Positions 1 to 11,923 are shown, counted from the first letter of the stretch. The stretch: DNA of 64,000 nt from Linanthus parryae (GCA_023055425.1 JALGPY010000002.1:119486088-119550087); one strand, 5' to 3'. A program made the numbers and translations. The notes: a model not told the origin generated them from the sequence alone.

Positions 1-21
1 CCATATGTCATAGTCAAAGAG

Positions 22-315
22 TTGGAAGTCAGCAAGTGTGGGGGTGTGGATGAATTCCATGGGTCATGTGAAGAGCATCTAGCACAGATGAGGTATTACT
101 GGGATGATTTTATGGCCAGAGATTCATTTGAGCCCAGTGGTACTTGGTGGAAGTTTCTCAAGAAGATCAATTGCAAAATGAAAGGAGTCAGCTTCCACAA
201 CTCTCCAGCGTCTTCAGAGCACATGGGTGCTCATGGGAAAATTTTCATTGAAAAGAGATGGTGGAAGAAGAAGAAGTGGAGGGATAAAGAAGTCTCCACT
301 TTCCTTTTCGGTTGA
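22..315 (+). CDS. Unidentified short ORF at the left edge (97 codons from the first ATG)
   Basis: An open frame runs to a TGA just before the post-pol hallmark at 355. It is rich in Trp, Lys and Glu, with a basic WWKKKKW run near its C-terminus. It has no recognisable RT, integrase or gag motif. Its place directly upstream of the conserved GGGAGGCAACCC sequence suggests it is the C-terminal tail of the retrotransposon ORF, cut by the window edge. The ATG at 22 may be internal. It could also be a chance ORF. Confidence 0.3.
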   Translation: MEVSKCGGVDEFHGSCEEHLAQMRYYWDDFMARDSFEPSGTWWKFLKKINCKMKGVSFHNSPASSEHMGAHGKIFIEKRWWKKKKWRDKEVSTFLFG

Positions 316-2187
316 GGTAACCGGGTCGGGCTGTCGACCTTAAATGCGCTGCTTGGGAGGCAACCCAATGTAGAGTAGGATGTTATTTCTTTTATTTCTG
401 TTTTAGTTCTCCATACATGATTTTGAGAGGTGAGAGAGAGGGACTGATGAGTTGTCTAGTTTTGCAGATTATGTTAGCGAAGAATCTACCCCAGTGTGCC
501 ATGGCACATTTGACCCACATGGGGACTCTTGAGGGAGTTGGGGATTTTTCGTGCATTTTTGAAGGATGGAGCAGTCTACCCCGGTGTGCGAGGCACACAC
601 GACCTTAGGGGAGTTACATTGTAGCATGGTGTAGCTTGGGGATTGCTCAGGTCATCTTCATCGGCGGGAAACTATCAACGGTCCACAAGACCCCTTCTTG
701 TTGCAGTTTCACAGTACGGTGCACATGTAGTTCCGGGCACCTCAGGTATTTCTTTCTCTCTCAGCGTCTACGTTTTGAGTGATAATAGTGTAGATCCACC
801 ACCTACACATTTAAGCGATGAGTCCTCTTATTATCTCTAAATTCGTTGAGGACAACGAAACACTTAAGTGTGGGGGGGTTTGTGTATATTTTTACTAGCC
901 ATGTCTGTTTTGCATAGCCTTGTTACATGTAGATTGTGTTAGTATTGTGAGTAGTGTGGTTAGTAGTGTGTTTATTATATTGTCGTATTGTGTTAGATCT
1001 TTAATTTCTGCATTGTTTGCACTTTTATATTATTGAGTCCCCTACCCAAAACATAAGCATATAGAGTCTAGGAAAATGTGAAAAAATTGAAAAAAAAATA
1101 GAAAAAAAAAATCCATAAAAATTTAAATTTTTTGAGAATAAGGGCAATTGATGAAGCTAGAAACCGAAGATAGTTCAATGAAAGAGTCTCTGAGAATAGG
1201 ATGCACCGTAGTAGGGATGTCTTTAATTCTTAGTATCTTGCGCACCGGTTTCACGAAAGGATGTCTCGGGTATTCAGGGAAAAGTGGAAAGTAGACGAGG
1301 GCATACCTTTAGTTCCTTTATTGTGCTAGGAGGATTTAGTCCTAAGGAGTTGAATAGTCTGTTTTCGAGTGGAAACTTGTGGCCTCTTGTAAATCTGGGG
1401 TGGACCTTCGTGTTGAGTTGGTTCCATGTGGTACATTGCTCTAGCCTAAGTGAAGTTGGGGAGTGTATACCACCATCCCTTAAGGCGGTTTCAAGAGCTA
1501 ACCGAAAAAGCCCACGCTTAGTTGCTCTAAATGCACGGTTGAAAAATTAGAAGAGAATGAAAAAGAAAAAAGAAATCAAAATCTTTTCTTGGATTAGATA
1601 CGGTGAACAACCTAATGTGCCTCCGTTCGCGCGGGGAATTTGGATTCAATCCAATTAGAGCGTCTACGGAAAATTAAAGTCAAGCCGTATTACACGGGGT
1701 TGTGTCTCCCGTCACTGGGACAATTTGCATTCAAATGCAATAACGGCTAAGAGGGTCTGAAAACCTCAAATGACTTGGCGACGAAAGACTATCTTAGAAT
1801 TTGAGATGCCTAGACCCTCTGAGCTAAAGGACGTGCCCAAGTCTTGGATTGTTTATGGTGGATGTTTGGGGACCCCTTAGTGAACTTGTGCGTATGATCA
1901 TCTAATCTCAATTTCTTGCTATTGGTTGTGAAATTTCGAAAAAGACTTGTGAGAGCTTGATGATTTTGGTTAGTGATAGCGAGATTGCCCAATCTCTAAA
2001 GAAAAAGAAAAAAAATTGCGTTATTTTATTACTTGCATTGTGTAAAATCGAGTTGCATTTTCTATAGTCATGTAGATTGCATTGCGTGTGTGGGTTGTTT
2101 GTGTCACATGGCTAGTAAAGTTTTATGCAATTCGGTGGATTAAAACGTAGTGTGAGGATTGATTTTGCTCGGGACGCGCAAAAGGGT

Positions 2188-2201
2188 AGTGTGGGGGAAT
2201 T
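2188..2201 (+). other. Polypurine tract before the Athila-like LTR
   Basis: A purine-rich AGTGTGGGGGAATT lies directly before the TGATAAC that opens the LTR. Its counterpart on the other strand borders the LTR at 63714. This is the normal primer site for plus-strand synthesis in LTR elements. Confidence 0.7.
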
Positions 2202-3821
2202 TGATAACTCTCTATTAGAGTTATATTTCTTGCATACTTTATATCGTTTTGCGTGATTCCGAGTTTGAAATATGAGTTTTACACTGTGAATGTTGAGAAA
2301 ACGTAGAAAGTTGAGTTTCTAGCACTTTATTGTTAATCCAGGCGTTTCGATGCATATTTGGATGTTATTTTTCAAATATAATCACTTGGTATGGTTGTTC
2401 ATGTTGTCTTGACAGGAACGGATGCTAAACGATGTTTAGGAGGCATGAAACGAACTTCGGAAGCAAAGCAAACTCAAGAGGAAGCAAGAGAAGCAAAGTC
2501 GGAGGAGCAAAAGTGACCAATCTCCACGTTTTTGATTGTATCTCGAGTTCTACAATGAATTTTGGAGTGAGACCAGTGGCAAATGAAAGTAGACTCAAAC
2601 AGCTTTCCAACGATAGGTCACGGAGCTAAAACGGAGATCGGACGAGAAAGATATGGTCCGTCAAAGATGCCAAAATGGAAGAAAAACATTCTGCTAGATA
2701 TTAAGAACACCAAACTGTGTTCGCACGAACACTGTTCGCACGAACACTCGAGTGTTCGTGTGAACACCTGGGCCAGACGGAAATTTTGTGGGTTTTTTGG
2801 TGATTTTGTGTATCTTTAGAGACCCCAGCCCTATTCTAATGTTGGGGGACGATCCAAAAGGGGTATTCACACATATTTGGAGTCTCGAGAGCTGGAGAAG
2901 ACGGGAGAACAAGCTTGGAGCAAGGATCATCAATTACATTGAAGATTTTAGCGTTTGATCTTCGTTTCTTCATCTTTTCTTCATGAACTCTATGATTTTG
3001 ATCATGTTGAACAATATTATGCATAGATAAACACTTTAAGCTAGGTGATTGATGGAAAACTAGGGTTTGTTGGATGATTTTCCGGATTTTGGACTTGATG
3101 CATGCTTTTGCTTAAATTCTATGAACGTTCTTGTTAGCTTATGTATTCTTGTACTTATTTATTAATGTTCTTGGCTTGATCACCCGTAGAATATTACTTG
3201 TTGATAGGGTTGCACGAAAGTGAGCTCATTGAGACGTGTTAAAGAATAGTTTAGGTGATCTTGTAGTTTCTTGAGACCGAGAGGAGATAGAAACTTGATT
3301 AATCGTGTGAGGGTAGTTTCGGTTGATTTTGTTAGAACTTAGTGAATTCGGTGGACCGACAGGACCCGGTGAGCGAGCCTAACAAATCAACTAGAGTGTA
3401 ATTGTAGACGGAGGTGGACCGAGAGGACCCGAAGGCTATTTATTGCACAAATTCACGTGAGATTGAGAGAAGATCGTGATGAGTATTACCCGGTATAATT
3501 AGAACGTGCGTAGAGTGTTTCAAGCACAACCCGGAAATCGTTAACAACCCTAGGGACCATCAATGGCCTAGTTCTTCCTTATTAATCGTATCAAACACAA
3601 TTATTTTCTTTTAAATTGAAAAATCATACAAAAATAGTAGCTTAGTTGTTATTTAAATTTCTAAAATCAATCAAATCTTTCCTCCTGCACCGTACTCTAA
3701 ATTAAATAACTAATTAGATAATCTAAAGCTTGTCCTCGTGGGATCGATAACTCGGGGTTGAAATACCACCCCTATATTACTTAACCGTGCACTTGCGCAT
3801 ACGCGTTAAGAAATCGCGTCA
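2202..3821 (+). mobile_element. Athila-like Gypsy LTR, about 1.62 kb, apparently complete
   Basis: It starts TGATAACTC after a polypurine tract and ends ...ATCGCGTCA, giving TG..CA ends. From 2331 onward it is clearly homologous to 20441-22122, including the shared tail (TCTTTCCTCCTGCACCGTAC and the stretch around CGTGCACTTGCGCATACGCG). It carries a palindrome cluster at 2718-2766. The element it closes lies mostly upstream of the window. The neighbouring 3822 sequence is the 3' region of a relative on the other strand, so the two are tail to tail. Confidence 0.75.
2718..2766. repeat. Cluster of 14-bp palindromes in the LTR
   Basis: Three copies of a TGTTCGCACGAACA-type palindrome sit at 2718-2731, 2733-2746 and 2753-2766. 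The last two flank a central CTCGAG, so together they form a near-perfect palindrome of about 34 bp. Related clusters occur in two other LTRs of the family (20817-20973 and 63334-63381). Confidence 0.85.
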
Positions 3822-6131
3822 ACTATCAATAATAAACTACCTCTTCATGTGTGCCGATAAATAAGAGGCTAACCAAGGCTAAGCCACATTCATAGCCCGA
3901 GCTCCTATTCTACTAACGGTCAAATATGATGTGGCTTAAGGACAAAAATGATATAACTTCTATGAAGCAAAAAAATCCTAAAGCGTCACATAAGCTCACC
4001 AAACCCCATATCTCACACACCCTCACCATGATGATAGGAATCCACAACCCGAATCTCACCGACTCCGGCCCTCAATCCCCTCAAACCCCGGTACCATGTC
4101 AATCTCGTGGCCGTAGGAGAGAATGATGTGTAAATCTCAAGTCTTTATCTTCAATCCGGAACTAAAAACTTTCACCACTCGATTTCCAATAAGCACAACT
4201 GTATTTATTTATTCCTCTCCTTTTCTCTCTCTCTTTTCTCTCTCTTTTTTTGATATTTTTCTTCTTCTTTTTCTCTCAATAAACAATGATAATACAAATA
4301 AAAGTGTACGAGTGGTCCTCCTCCAAGAATCAAGCAATAGTAATAATGTTAGGGGAAGGAAATAAACAAAACAATGAATAAGTATCACAATAATAATTCA
4401 TCCCCCCCTAACTCCATGAAGCGCATGATGCCACAAACCGTCAAAGTCAAAGTGTGTATGGGGGTGGAGTCGTCAATATACAATCTCTATTTCCGTAGTC
4501 AAATGTCGACACCCCCACACTGGAATGCAGTCACATCCCCTTCTCAAGTAGCAAATAAAATATGTCACGTGCCTAATCCAACCGATCCTCCTACCCCAAG
4601 ATGATAGAAATCCGGTACCTAGAACATGCCACCAATTAATTACAACCAACCCCATTTTTGTGCGGGTTAGACGTCACGCACTCAGGCTCTCCACTACTGT
4701 GTCCATGGTGTAATGACATGGAACATCGCCACACCGTAGAGTGCAAGCCGACTCACTCACCTTCGCATCCCCTCAAAGATATCTAATGAAGCACATGCGA
4801 ACAATAGGTCTTACATAAGAGTGAAATGAAGCACTTTCTCATCGAACCCCCTCAGCTACTGCTCTCTAGAAATATAATTATAAACGATATATGATGAAGG
4901 TCAAGAATCGTCTCACTAGGTCATAGATGCTAACAATGAATCCAAGGATCAATTAGGGTTATCTAGTGGTCCTACAAGGTAAGATCTAAAAAGCAGTGAG
5001 TGCTCTAATACACGTCCTCACACAGCTGTTCAGTGTGCCACTACGAGGCGGGTTGGCGACTACCTAAGACAGATAACATGAACGTTCAGCTTGTTTACCC
5101 CACACCAAGCTCAACTCTTGTAGGAGGAAAACAGCACACACTTTAGCTTTTAAATTCAGTTTAGTTTGAAAATAGGTAGGCATTCACGTAATGAGATTCT
5201 CTCTATACTTGCTAGGGGGAACTAAAAATGTCACTCTCGGTCAAAATCCACGTCCTATGCCTAAAGTTTTCACATCTCACTAAATCAAACAAGTCTAAGC
5301 TTCTCTCAATTGCCCTTTTCTCAAATTTTTAAAATTTATAATTATTTATGGATTTTCTATTTTTCTCATTTGTTTTTGTATTTCATAAATTCCTAAGTCT
5401 ATATGCAAGGCTTAGACTCGAAAAAAAATTGACACTGCACAACTCAACTCTTTGGTGGGTATACTCAATTATGTAAAAGTGCAGACAGTTTATAAACTAT
5501 TCTACACAATACGACAATATAAGTAAAAACATCACATAAACCACTGACTCTACACACAATACGAACTAGACACATCCTACATGTAACTGGCTATGCAAGA
5601 CACATTGGCTAATAAACAGTTAAACCACCCCAAACTGAATGCTTCGTTGTCCTCAACGAATTTAGATATTAAACATAGGACTCAACAATCAGTATGAAAG
5701 ACCAGTAGATGAGATGGAGCTGACATATATAATAAAAGAGACACAAATTTCTACAAGAAGAAAAAGATACTCACAACCACCTCAAGGGTGGGGATGAAAT
5801 ACGCATCAAGCAATCCAAGCATTAGTGATGGCTCCTCCATGCCCTTATAAAGTCAATGTGTTCTCGCACACCGGGGTTGACTTCTCTCCTCTTCTAGAAT
5901 CTGTGTCTAAAGAATCTCCAACTTGCCGATGCAAGCCCCTGTGAAGGTTATGTGTGCCATAGCACACCGGGGTAGATTTTAACATAACCTGCTCATGTAT
6001 GTCACTAGGATACATCATTAGTCCCTCTCTCTCTAATCTATCCACATAAATAAATAAAAACACAAAACACAAATGTATTAAAAACGCACTCCCTAAATGA
6101 AAGCATAAATACGTTAGGTTGCCTCCCAACA
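3822..6131 (-). mobile_element. 3' post-pol region of a second Athila-like Gypsy element, left end missing
   Basis: Read on the - strand, this begins with the GTTGGGAGGCAACC hallmark (6118-6131). It then follows the same order as 355-1160 on the + strand: Thr-Pro-Val-Cys coding remnants (about 5860-5990), the TCGTTGAGGACAACGAA-type sequence (about 5645-5660) and the A-rich stretch (about 5330-5380). No 3' LTR is visible before 3822, where the + strand LTR ends, so this copy lacks its 3' end. The 3830-5300 portion holds no gene I can recognise. Confidence 0.6.
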
Positions 6132-6144
6132 AGCGCCTTGTAAT

Positions 6145-8821
6145 TTAAGTTCGACTTGAACCAGTTACCTCTGATATGTTAAGGAGGTCTAGCCGACGTG
6201 CCTCCTCCTTCAATTTATTGCCCTTGATTTTCTGCACCACATCATGTGCACGCACCAGATTTGGCTTCTCTTCAGATTTGGGTGGATCAGGCTGCAAACC
6301 TGCAGGCAACCCTAGAGAAGGATCCACACGCTCTTATCTAAACTTGATCATGGCCAACTTATTCTTCCAATTTCCTGGAACAAATTCCTTGAACAGAAGT
6401 GATGAATCTGGAGCTTTGATAGTAAGCTCCTCAGTCTCTAGATCCACATTTGCGCGCATTGTCTTCAACAACGGTCTTCCAAAGATGAGTGGAACATCGC
6501 GATCCTCCTTGATGTCCACAAACACTAAGTCAGCTGGAAAGACAAGTGCACCCACTTTCACAAGCAAGTTCTCAATCACCCCATTTGCTGTAACACATAG
6601 AATTGTTTGCCAGTTGCAGACCCATCTTCACCGGGGTTGGCTCACCAATGCCCAATCTCTGAAATAGGAATAATGACATGAGATTAATACTCGCACCCAG
6701 ATCACAAAGACCATGTGTATGATTTCCACCCCCAAGAGTGCAGCCTAAGATGACACTGCCCGGATCTCTCATCTTGTGAATGTCTCTCTATATTACAGTA
6801 CTACATGTCTCTGTCAGCTTCACTGTGGCATAAGGGTCTATGCTCTTCTTAACACATAGGATTTCCTTCAATGACTTCTTTTACTTGGGCATCTGAGCAA
6901 GTGCTTCTACAAGAGGAATGTTTATATGCAGTTGTTTGAATATGTTCAAAAATTTACCAAAGTGTTCCTCATCATCCCTCTTTATTGCCGCCAGATATGG
7001 CACATCTGGCATATACTTAGCCAGATTTAGAGTGTTCTTGGGCTCTTCTTTCTTCTCAACCATGTCATTTGATTGGGGGACTCACGGCCTTGGGAAACTC
7101 TTCACCGAATTCCTTCTCTGTCGACTTTATAGCTTCAACTCTCGCAGGGATAGGATATGGAGGATCCTGAGTAGTCACACCACTGCGAGTAGTAATAGCT
7201 TTGAGCTTATCAGTAGAAACAATGGTTTAAATGGAAGCATGCCAGGTGGAAGCTTAGTGTTCTTATTGGCAATTTGCCCAATCTGCGTCTCATGACTCTT
7301 CATTGTGGCTTTCATGGAAATAATTTTGCTCCCCATTCTATCTTTATTAGCAAGAAACTTTCTCAATAAAACTTTTCTCTCTTGGTTCTCTTGTTGCGGA
7401 GCCTGCTGCTGAGCCTGATATGGCGGATTTGGCTGATGACCTGGTGCATATAACCCACCGTTTGGATTAGCATAGCTGAATTTAGGGTGATTGCAGTTAT
7501 TAGGATGATAAGTGTTAGGCCATTGCTGTTGTCGTGTTGGACCCATGTAGTTCACATCTTTAATTGCAGCGCCATATCCCTGATTCTCATCCGCCATCAT
7601 CTCTCCCACAGACTTTACTCGTTCTGATGGATTCATGTTGTGAAAAACCAATGTCATAACCGCCATTTGCTGTTCAAATTTCTTTTCCACCATTGTCTCA
7701 ATCTTGCTGACAAACGCCCCATCGGATTTTGAGTTCCTACCAGTCTTAGACCTCGTAAATTCCCTCTTTGCCACACTAAAAAGCAAGTCTTGGCATCTCT
7801 GCACTCCCAATCCCATAAAATTACCCTGAGCCATCATGTCCAGTTCCTTTGCTGCCTCTCTATCTAGGGCATTATATAAGTAGTGCAGTAGTTTGAACTA
7901 TGGCTCTCCGCGAGTAGGACATATGCGAAGGAGCTGATGAATTTTCTCCATGTGTCTCCCAAAGAATCATCCTCCTACTGAGTAAACTTTGTGATGCAGC
8001 CATTCGTTGTGCAACCTTGGAAATTGGAAGATATTTTCTAAGAAACTCTTGCCAACACCCTGCCTATGTGGTAATACAACCCGCTGGAAGCTCTAAGAGC
8101 CATGTCTTTGCTTTCCCCGATAAAGAAAAGGGAAAGAGCAACATCTTTACAGTGTCATCTGGCACCCTCTGATCATGAATTGTGGAAGTAATTTGGTTGA
8201 AGTTGAGAAAATGGGCATTTGGATCATCCCCCGGAACTCCAGTAAACACACACTCATCTCGAACCATATTGATTAACTGCTGACGCAATTCAAAATGAGC
8301 TGCATTGATCTGTGGCCTGACGATTGTGGGCAAGTATCCATCCGGTGTGGTTCTGAAATAGTCTACCAAAGGATGCTCATCAACTTCTGCATTGTTGACT
8401 TCTGCCGCGACATTCTACCTGTTGTTTCCACCGTTATTTTCCCCATTATTGCATCCATTATTTCCACCGTTGTTACCTCCATTCGCTCCTCCATTGTTTC
8501 CCACTTGTGCCCCCACACCAGGAAGTGGTTGTGGATTTTGGGGGGTCAAGCGATCCATCGCAGCCTGCATCTCGGCCATCTGAGCTCTGAGCTGCTCAGT
8601 CTATCGTGCCCGATTAGCTGCATCTTCCACAGCTACAAGTCTAGCTGCCTCCGCATCTTGCATGCCCTTGCGGATCCTCTCAAACTCAGCTCTAGTCTGC
8701 TCGTGCATTTGAACTGAGTCTGCTCTCCTCGAGTCTCTATGTCCTGTGTGCAATAAGGTTCTAGGTCCTCAAGTACTGGGTACAAAGTTCCGTCTCTAGA
8801 ACGGGTAATGCACCGTGACAA
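6145..8821 (-). pseudogene. Athila-like Gypsy gag-protease without reverse transcriptase or integrase
   Basis: Broken - strand frames give a gag-like series. They start with a coiled N-terminal part and an Asn/Gly-rich run (about 8420-8510). A gag core follows (8369-8064; PGDDPNAHFLNF and LSGKAKTWL), then a Gln-rich region (7837-7300). A KAITTRSG motif, typical of Athila gag, lies near 7190-7215. The protease follows at 6772-6334, with CDLGASINLM holding the catalytic Asp and VPLIFGRPLL matching the flap-distal part. Stops and frameshifts separate these pieces. After the protease the frame reaches only the short ORF ending at 6145, followed by the post-pol hallmark at 6131. About 3 kb of RT, RNase H and integrase expected in an autonomous element is absent. 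Confidence 0.8.
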
Positions 8822-8925
8822 TCAACCTGAAATCACAGATAGCACAAAGAAAGCAGGTGAGTAACAGATATAAACAGAAAAATAAAATTCCCTAAGGCCA
8901 GGTATTATAACTAATTTAGCCGAAG

Positions 8926-8943
8926 TCCCCGGAAACGGCGCCA
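8926..8943 (-). other. Primer binding site, tRNA-Asp type
   Basis: The - strand reads TGGCGCCGTTTCCGGGGA. Plant tRNA-Asp (GUC) ends ...CCCCGGCAACGGCGCCA, so this site pairs with it except for one base. Athila/Tat elements commonly use this primer. It sits six bases from the LTR edge at 8950. Confidence 0.75.
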
Positions 8944-8949
8944 AAAACT

Positions 8950-9640
8950 TGACACGCTCCAACTGCAAGTGTGCAGTTGTCGGTGCAGTAATAAACCGGT
9001 AATCCGGGTTGTCGAATCCAAGAGACTTCGTGTAATTTAGTTAATAGTTCTCAACCTTATGCGGGCTCAGCGCGTTGTTTGTTTGACTAATTATAATAAA
9101 TTGAAAGGAACAATATTCTCAATCAACCGAGTGAACTGCGTCACGATTAACAAAGAATGCTTTATAAAGTCACTAATAAAAGGGAAAAATACTGGGAATT
9201 CTCTCTAGGATCACAAGGGATGATATGAGTTATGTTTTGATTCATGAAACACCAACATGTCTTCTATTATTATTCAAGCTCTACACAACTCACTGAGTTA
9301 CCAAACAAGTTTTCTATGTCTAAAATCAATGAAAACCGAGTTACCAAGTCTAAACCAATTTTAAACATGCATTACGTTCATCATTCTACTTTACGATCCT
9401 AACCAACACTACCGAGTTAGCAAGTAGTGATACAATTAGGTGAATAGTTCAATTTACCGACTAGGAATCACGGAGTTACCACGTGAATCCCAATTATGGT
9501 CAATAATACGTTAGCTACGCGTAAGAAAGATGGAGATTTAACATAAACTATTCATAATAATAGAAGAACATGCTTAATTAAGTTCAAAACGTGAATCACA
9601 ATCTCTAAACATCGAGTTCATACCAAAACCCTAGCTACCA
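8950..9640 (-). mobile_element. Truncated 5' LTR of the gag-protease Gypsy element
   Basis: On the - strand it ends ...CGTGTCA next to the primer binding site, matching the GCGTCA end of the other family LTRs. It contains the CTAGGGTTT stretch that also lies mid-LTR at about 3060. Only the 3' half of the LTR is present. The break at 9640 coincides with the left arm of an inverted repeat leading into Copia sequence. Confidence 0.65.
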
Positions 9641-9680
9641 CATGATAGATCCTATGCCTCGGCCATAGGATCTATCATGT
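9640..9680. repeat. 17-nt inverted repeat with 7-nt loop at a Gypsy/Copia junction
   Basis: ACATGATAGATCCTATG at 9640-9656 is the exact reverse complement of 9664-9680, separated by CCTCGGC. The right arm is Copia coding sequence (the Gly-Ser-Ile-Met codons of RT). The left arm is therefore a short inverted copy of it, placed at the end of the Gypsy LTR. Confidence 0.9.
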
Positions 9681-10333
9681 ACGCCATGTTATGTACTAGA
9701 CCAGATGTGTCATATGCCTTGAGTATGACAAGCAGATACCAATCCAATCCAGGTGAGAGTCACTGGATTGCAGTCAAGAACATCCTAAAGTACTTGAGAA
9801 GAACTAAGGATGCTTTCTTGATATTTGGCGGTGAGGAAGAGTTGCGTGTAAGGGGTTACACTGATGCAAGCTTCCAAACCGACAGAGATGACTTTAGATC
9901 ACAGTCGGGATATGTGTTTTGCCTGAATGGAGCAGCGGTGAGCTGGAAGAGTTCCAAGCAAGAGACGGTAGCTTATTCTACAACAGAGGCTGAGTACATT
10001 GCTTCAAATGGCGCAGCAAAGGAAGCTGTTTGGATCAGAAAGTTTGTTTCTGAACTTGGTGTGGTTCCTAGCATTGCGGATCCAGTCGAGTTGTACTGTG
10101 ACAACACTGGGACGATCGCGCAATCGAAGGAACCCAGGTCGCACCAGAAATCCAAGCACGTGCTCATGAACTTTCATCTAATTCGAGATATTATCGATAG
10201 AGGAGACGTTCGGATATGCAAGATTTCTACAGATGAGAATCTGTCAGACCCGCTTACAAAGCCGCTCACGCAATGGAAGCATGAAGGGCACACTAGGAGT
10301 ATGGGCATACGAGATGCGCCAGATTGGCTCTAG
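9662..10333 (+). pseudogene. Copia RT C-terminal end plus RNase H (5'-truncated pol)
   Basis: One uninterrupted frame runs to the TAG at 10331-10333. It begins inside the Copia RT with GSIMYAMLCTRPDVSYAL. The RNase H follows, with GYTDAS (first catalytic Asp), TTEAEY (Glu) and YCDNTG (Asp), then the usual SKHVLMNFHLIRD and the DPLTKPL block near the end of pol. The rest of RT and all of integrase, protease and gag are missing upstream. The surviving part is undamaged, so the truncation looks recent. A polypurine AAGTGGGAGA (10338-10346) and the LTR follow directly. Confidence 0.9.
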
Positions 10334-10347
10334 TGCAAGTGGGAGAC

Positions 10348-11776
10348 TGTTGGAATAGATGCCCTAGAGGCAATCTAGTTTAGTATGAATTTAATTGTGG
10401 CTAGAAATTCATTTATTATTTATTGGGTATTTAATATAATGAAGTCCTTAGATTTACAATTGTGTTGTTTATCTTAAATATCCCTAGTCCAGTATAATGA
10501 TTAATGGGACAATCATCTATAGACTAGTATGGGGTTGGATTGATATGGAGATATCATGATCCAACACATGGGTGTGCATTAAGGGTAATGTTGCACTGGA
10601 TTGACCCATCTCCGAGAAGGCTACATACACGTTATGTTGAGTCACAAGCGCTTCTCGCGGTACAACGGTGTTGTCATCCTTAGACTTGAAGTCACTAGAT
10701 ATTCTAGTTGTGGATTATTGTGATTTTGGTAGCGTTAAACGCTACACCGTAACTGGGTAGTTATAAAGGCGTGTACTGGATACAATAAGAAGCAAGTTTA
10801 GAGATCAAAGTGGACGTAGATAGAATTTGTCCCTCCCACATAACGGGAGCAAATATCCAAGGCCACTCGAGGGATAGTGCTTATAGAATGTCTGGCCAGA
10901 CTCAAATAAATCAATATGGGATATTGATGTTATTTGCACGAATAAGGCTATGCCCATGGATCGAGAAACTATGGATTGGATATACGAGTGTGACTAGTAT
11001 GTCTCGTGTCCAATCCGGATATAGAGACAAAGGGATGAGACAATTACTTGTACAAAGGTTGTCAAGATGACTATTCTATTAGTTGGCTAGAATGAGTGTT
11101 TTGCTAGAAACCGCTCCATATTAGCAAATAGTTGCTACCAACTAGATAGAACCTATGGGGTCACACGCTATATAGAGTTGAACTAGATTTGGGAATTAAT
11201 TAATTGGATTAATTAATTAGAAGGATCACTTTGCAAAACCTTGCAAACTTAATAGGCACTAATTTGCAAGGAAGGGACTAAATCGAATTCTAGTAGGACT
11301 AGAATAAGTCCTTTAGGTAGTTGGCAAGGAGTTGTTGGATAATATAAAGGACCTTCCTTCCTTCCTTCCTTCCCACAACTTATACTCATAATTGAACATA
11401 ACAAGAGTGGGAGAGAACAAAAAGGAAAGAGAGCAACAAGCTAGAGGAGTCGCCGCCCCCCTAGCCCGCCGCCCGTCCCCGTCGGCCCCAAAGGAGGCGG
11501 AACCTCCTTTGGTTCGTCTCGTTTTGCATGATTCTTCTTCCTCTTCCTCTTTCCGGGCTAGCACCAAGGAGTGGGAGATCTAGAAATCAACTCTAGGCGT
11601 GGATCAACTATAGAGAACGTGACACAATTCGCGTTTGAAGTCATCAAAGGAGAACCCTAAGGTGTGTTATCAATTTCTTCCTTTACCATCGTTATGCCTC
11701 TTGACTTGTGATCCTTGGAGGGTTTTGCATGGTTAATTATTGTTTCTGTTGCGCATCCATGAATCAAAACCCTACA
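10348..11776 (+). mobile_element. 3' LTR of the truncated Copia element (about 1.43 kb)
   Basis: It starts TGTTGGAATAGATGCC right after the polypurine tract and ends ...AAAACCCTACA. The solo LTR at 57757-59181 (other strand, 1425 bp) is the same family, with the opposite start and end and the same internal order. A TATA-like ATATAAAGG lies near 11340 before a CCTT repeat. The boundaries are well supported by comparison of the copies. Confidence 0.85.
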
Positions 11777-11923
11777 ATCTAAACAAACAAAATCAAAACA
11801 ACCTAAGATTTTTCTCCCCTTTTTGACTTTCATCAAAAAGAATGAGAAGATGTTGGATCAGTGTCTGGAAATTTTTGAAAATAAGACTTAAAAAAGAGAT
11901 TGTTAAAGAAAGAGTAGGAAGGA
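11777..11923 (-). other. Post-ORF stretch with polypurine tract of the SIRE-like Copia
   Basis: On the - strand an AAAAAGGGGAG polypurine tract (11814-11824) follows the stop of the downstream ORF at 11924. The 3' LTR that should follow is absent: only about 40 bases separate the tract from the end of the LTR at 11776. Confidence 0.5.

Larger units (their letters stand above)
1..2201 (+). mobile_element. 3' internal (post-pol) region of an Athila/Tat-like Gypsy retrotransposon
   Basis: This is the stretch between the end of pol (outside the window) and the 3' LTR at 2202. A hallmark of this lineage, a GGGAGGCAACCCA-type sequence that follows the pol stop, lies at 355-367. Further on there are short Thr-Pro-Val-Cys coding remnants (about 490-600), a sequence around the palindrome-like TTCGTTGAGGACAACGAA (843-860) and an A-rich stretch (1075-1135). 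The same succession recurs on the opposite strand at 6131-5300, which shows the two belong to one family. No RT or integrase is visible here. The assignment rests on layout and on the adjoining LTR, not on a coding domain. Confidence 0.6.
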
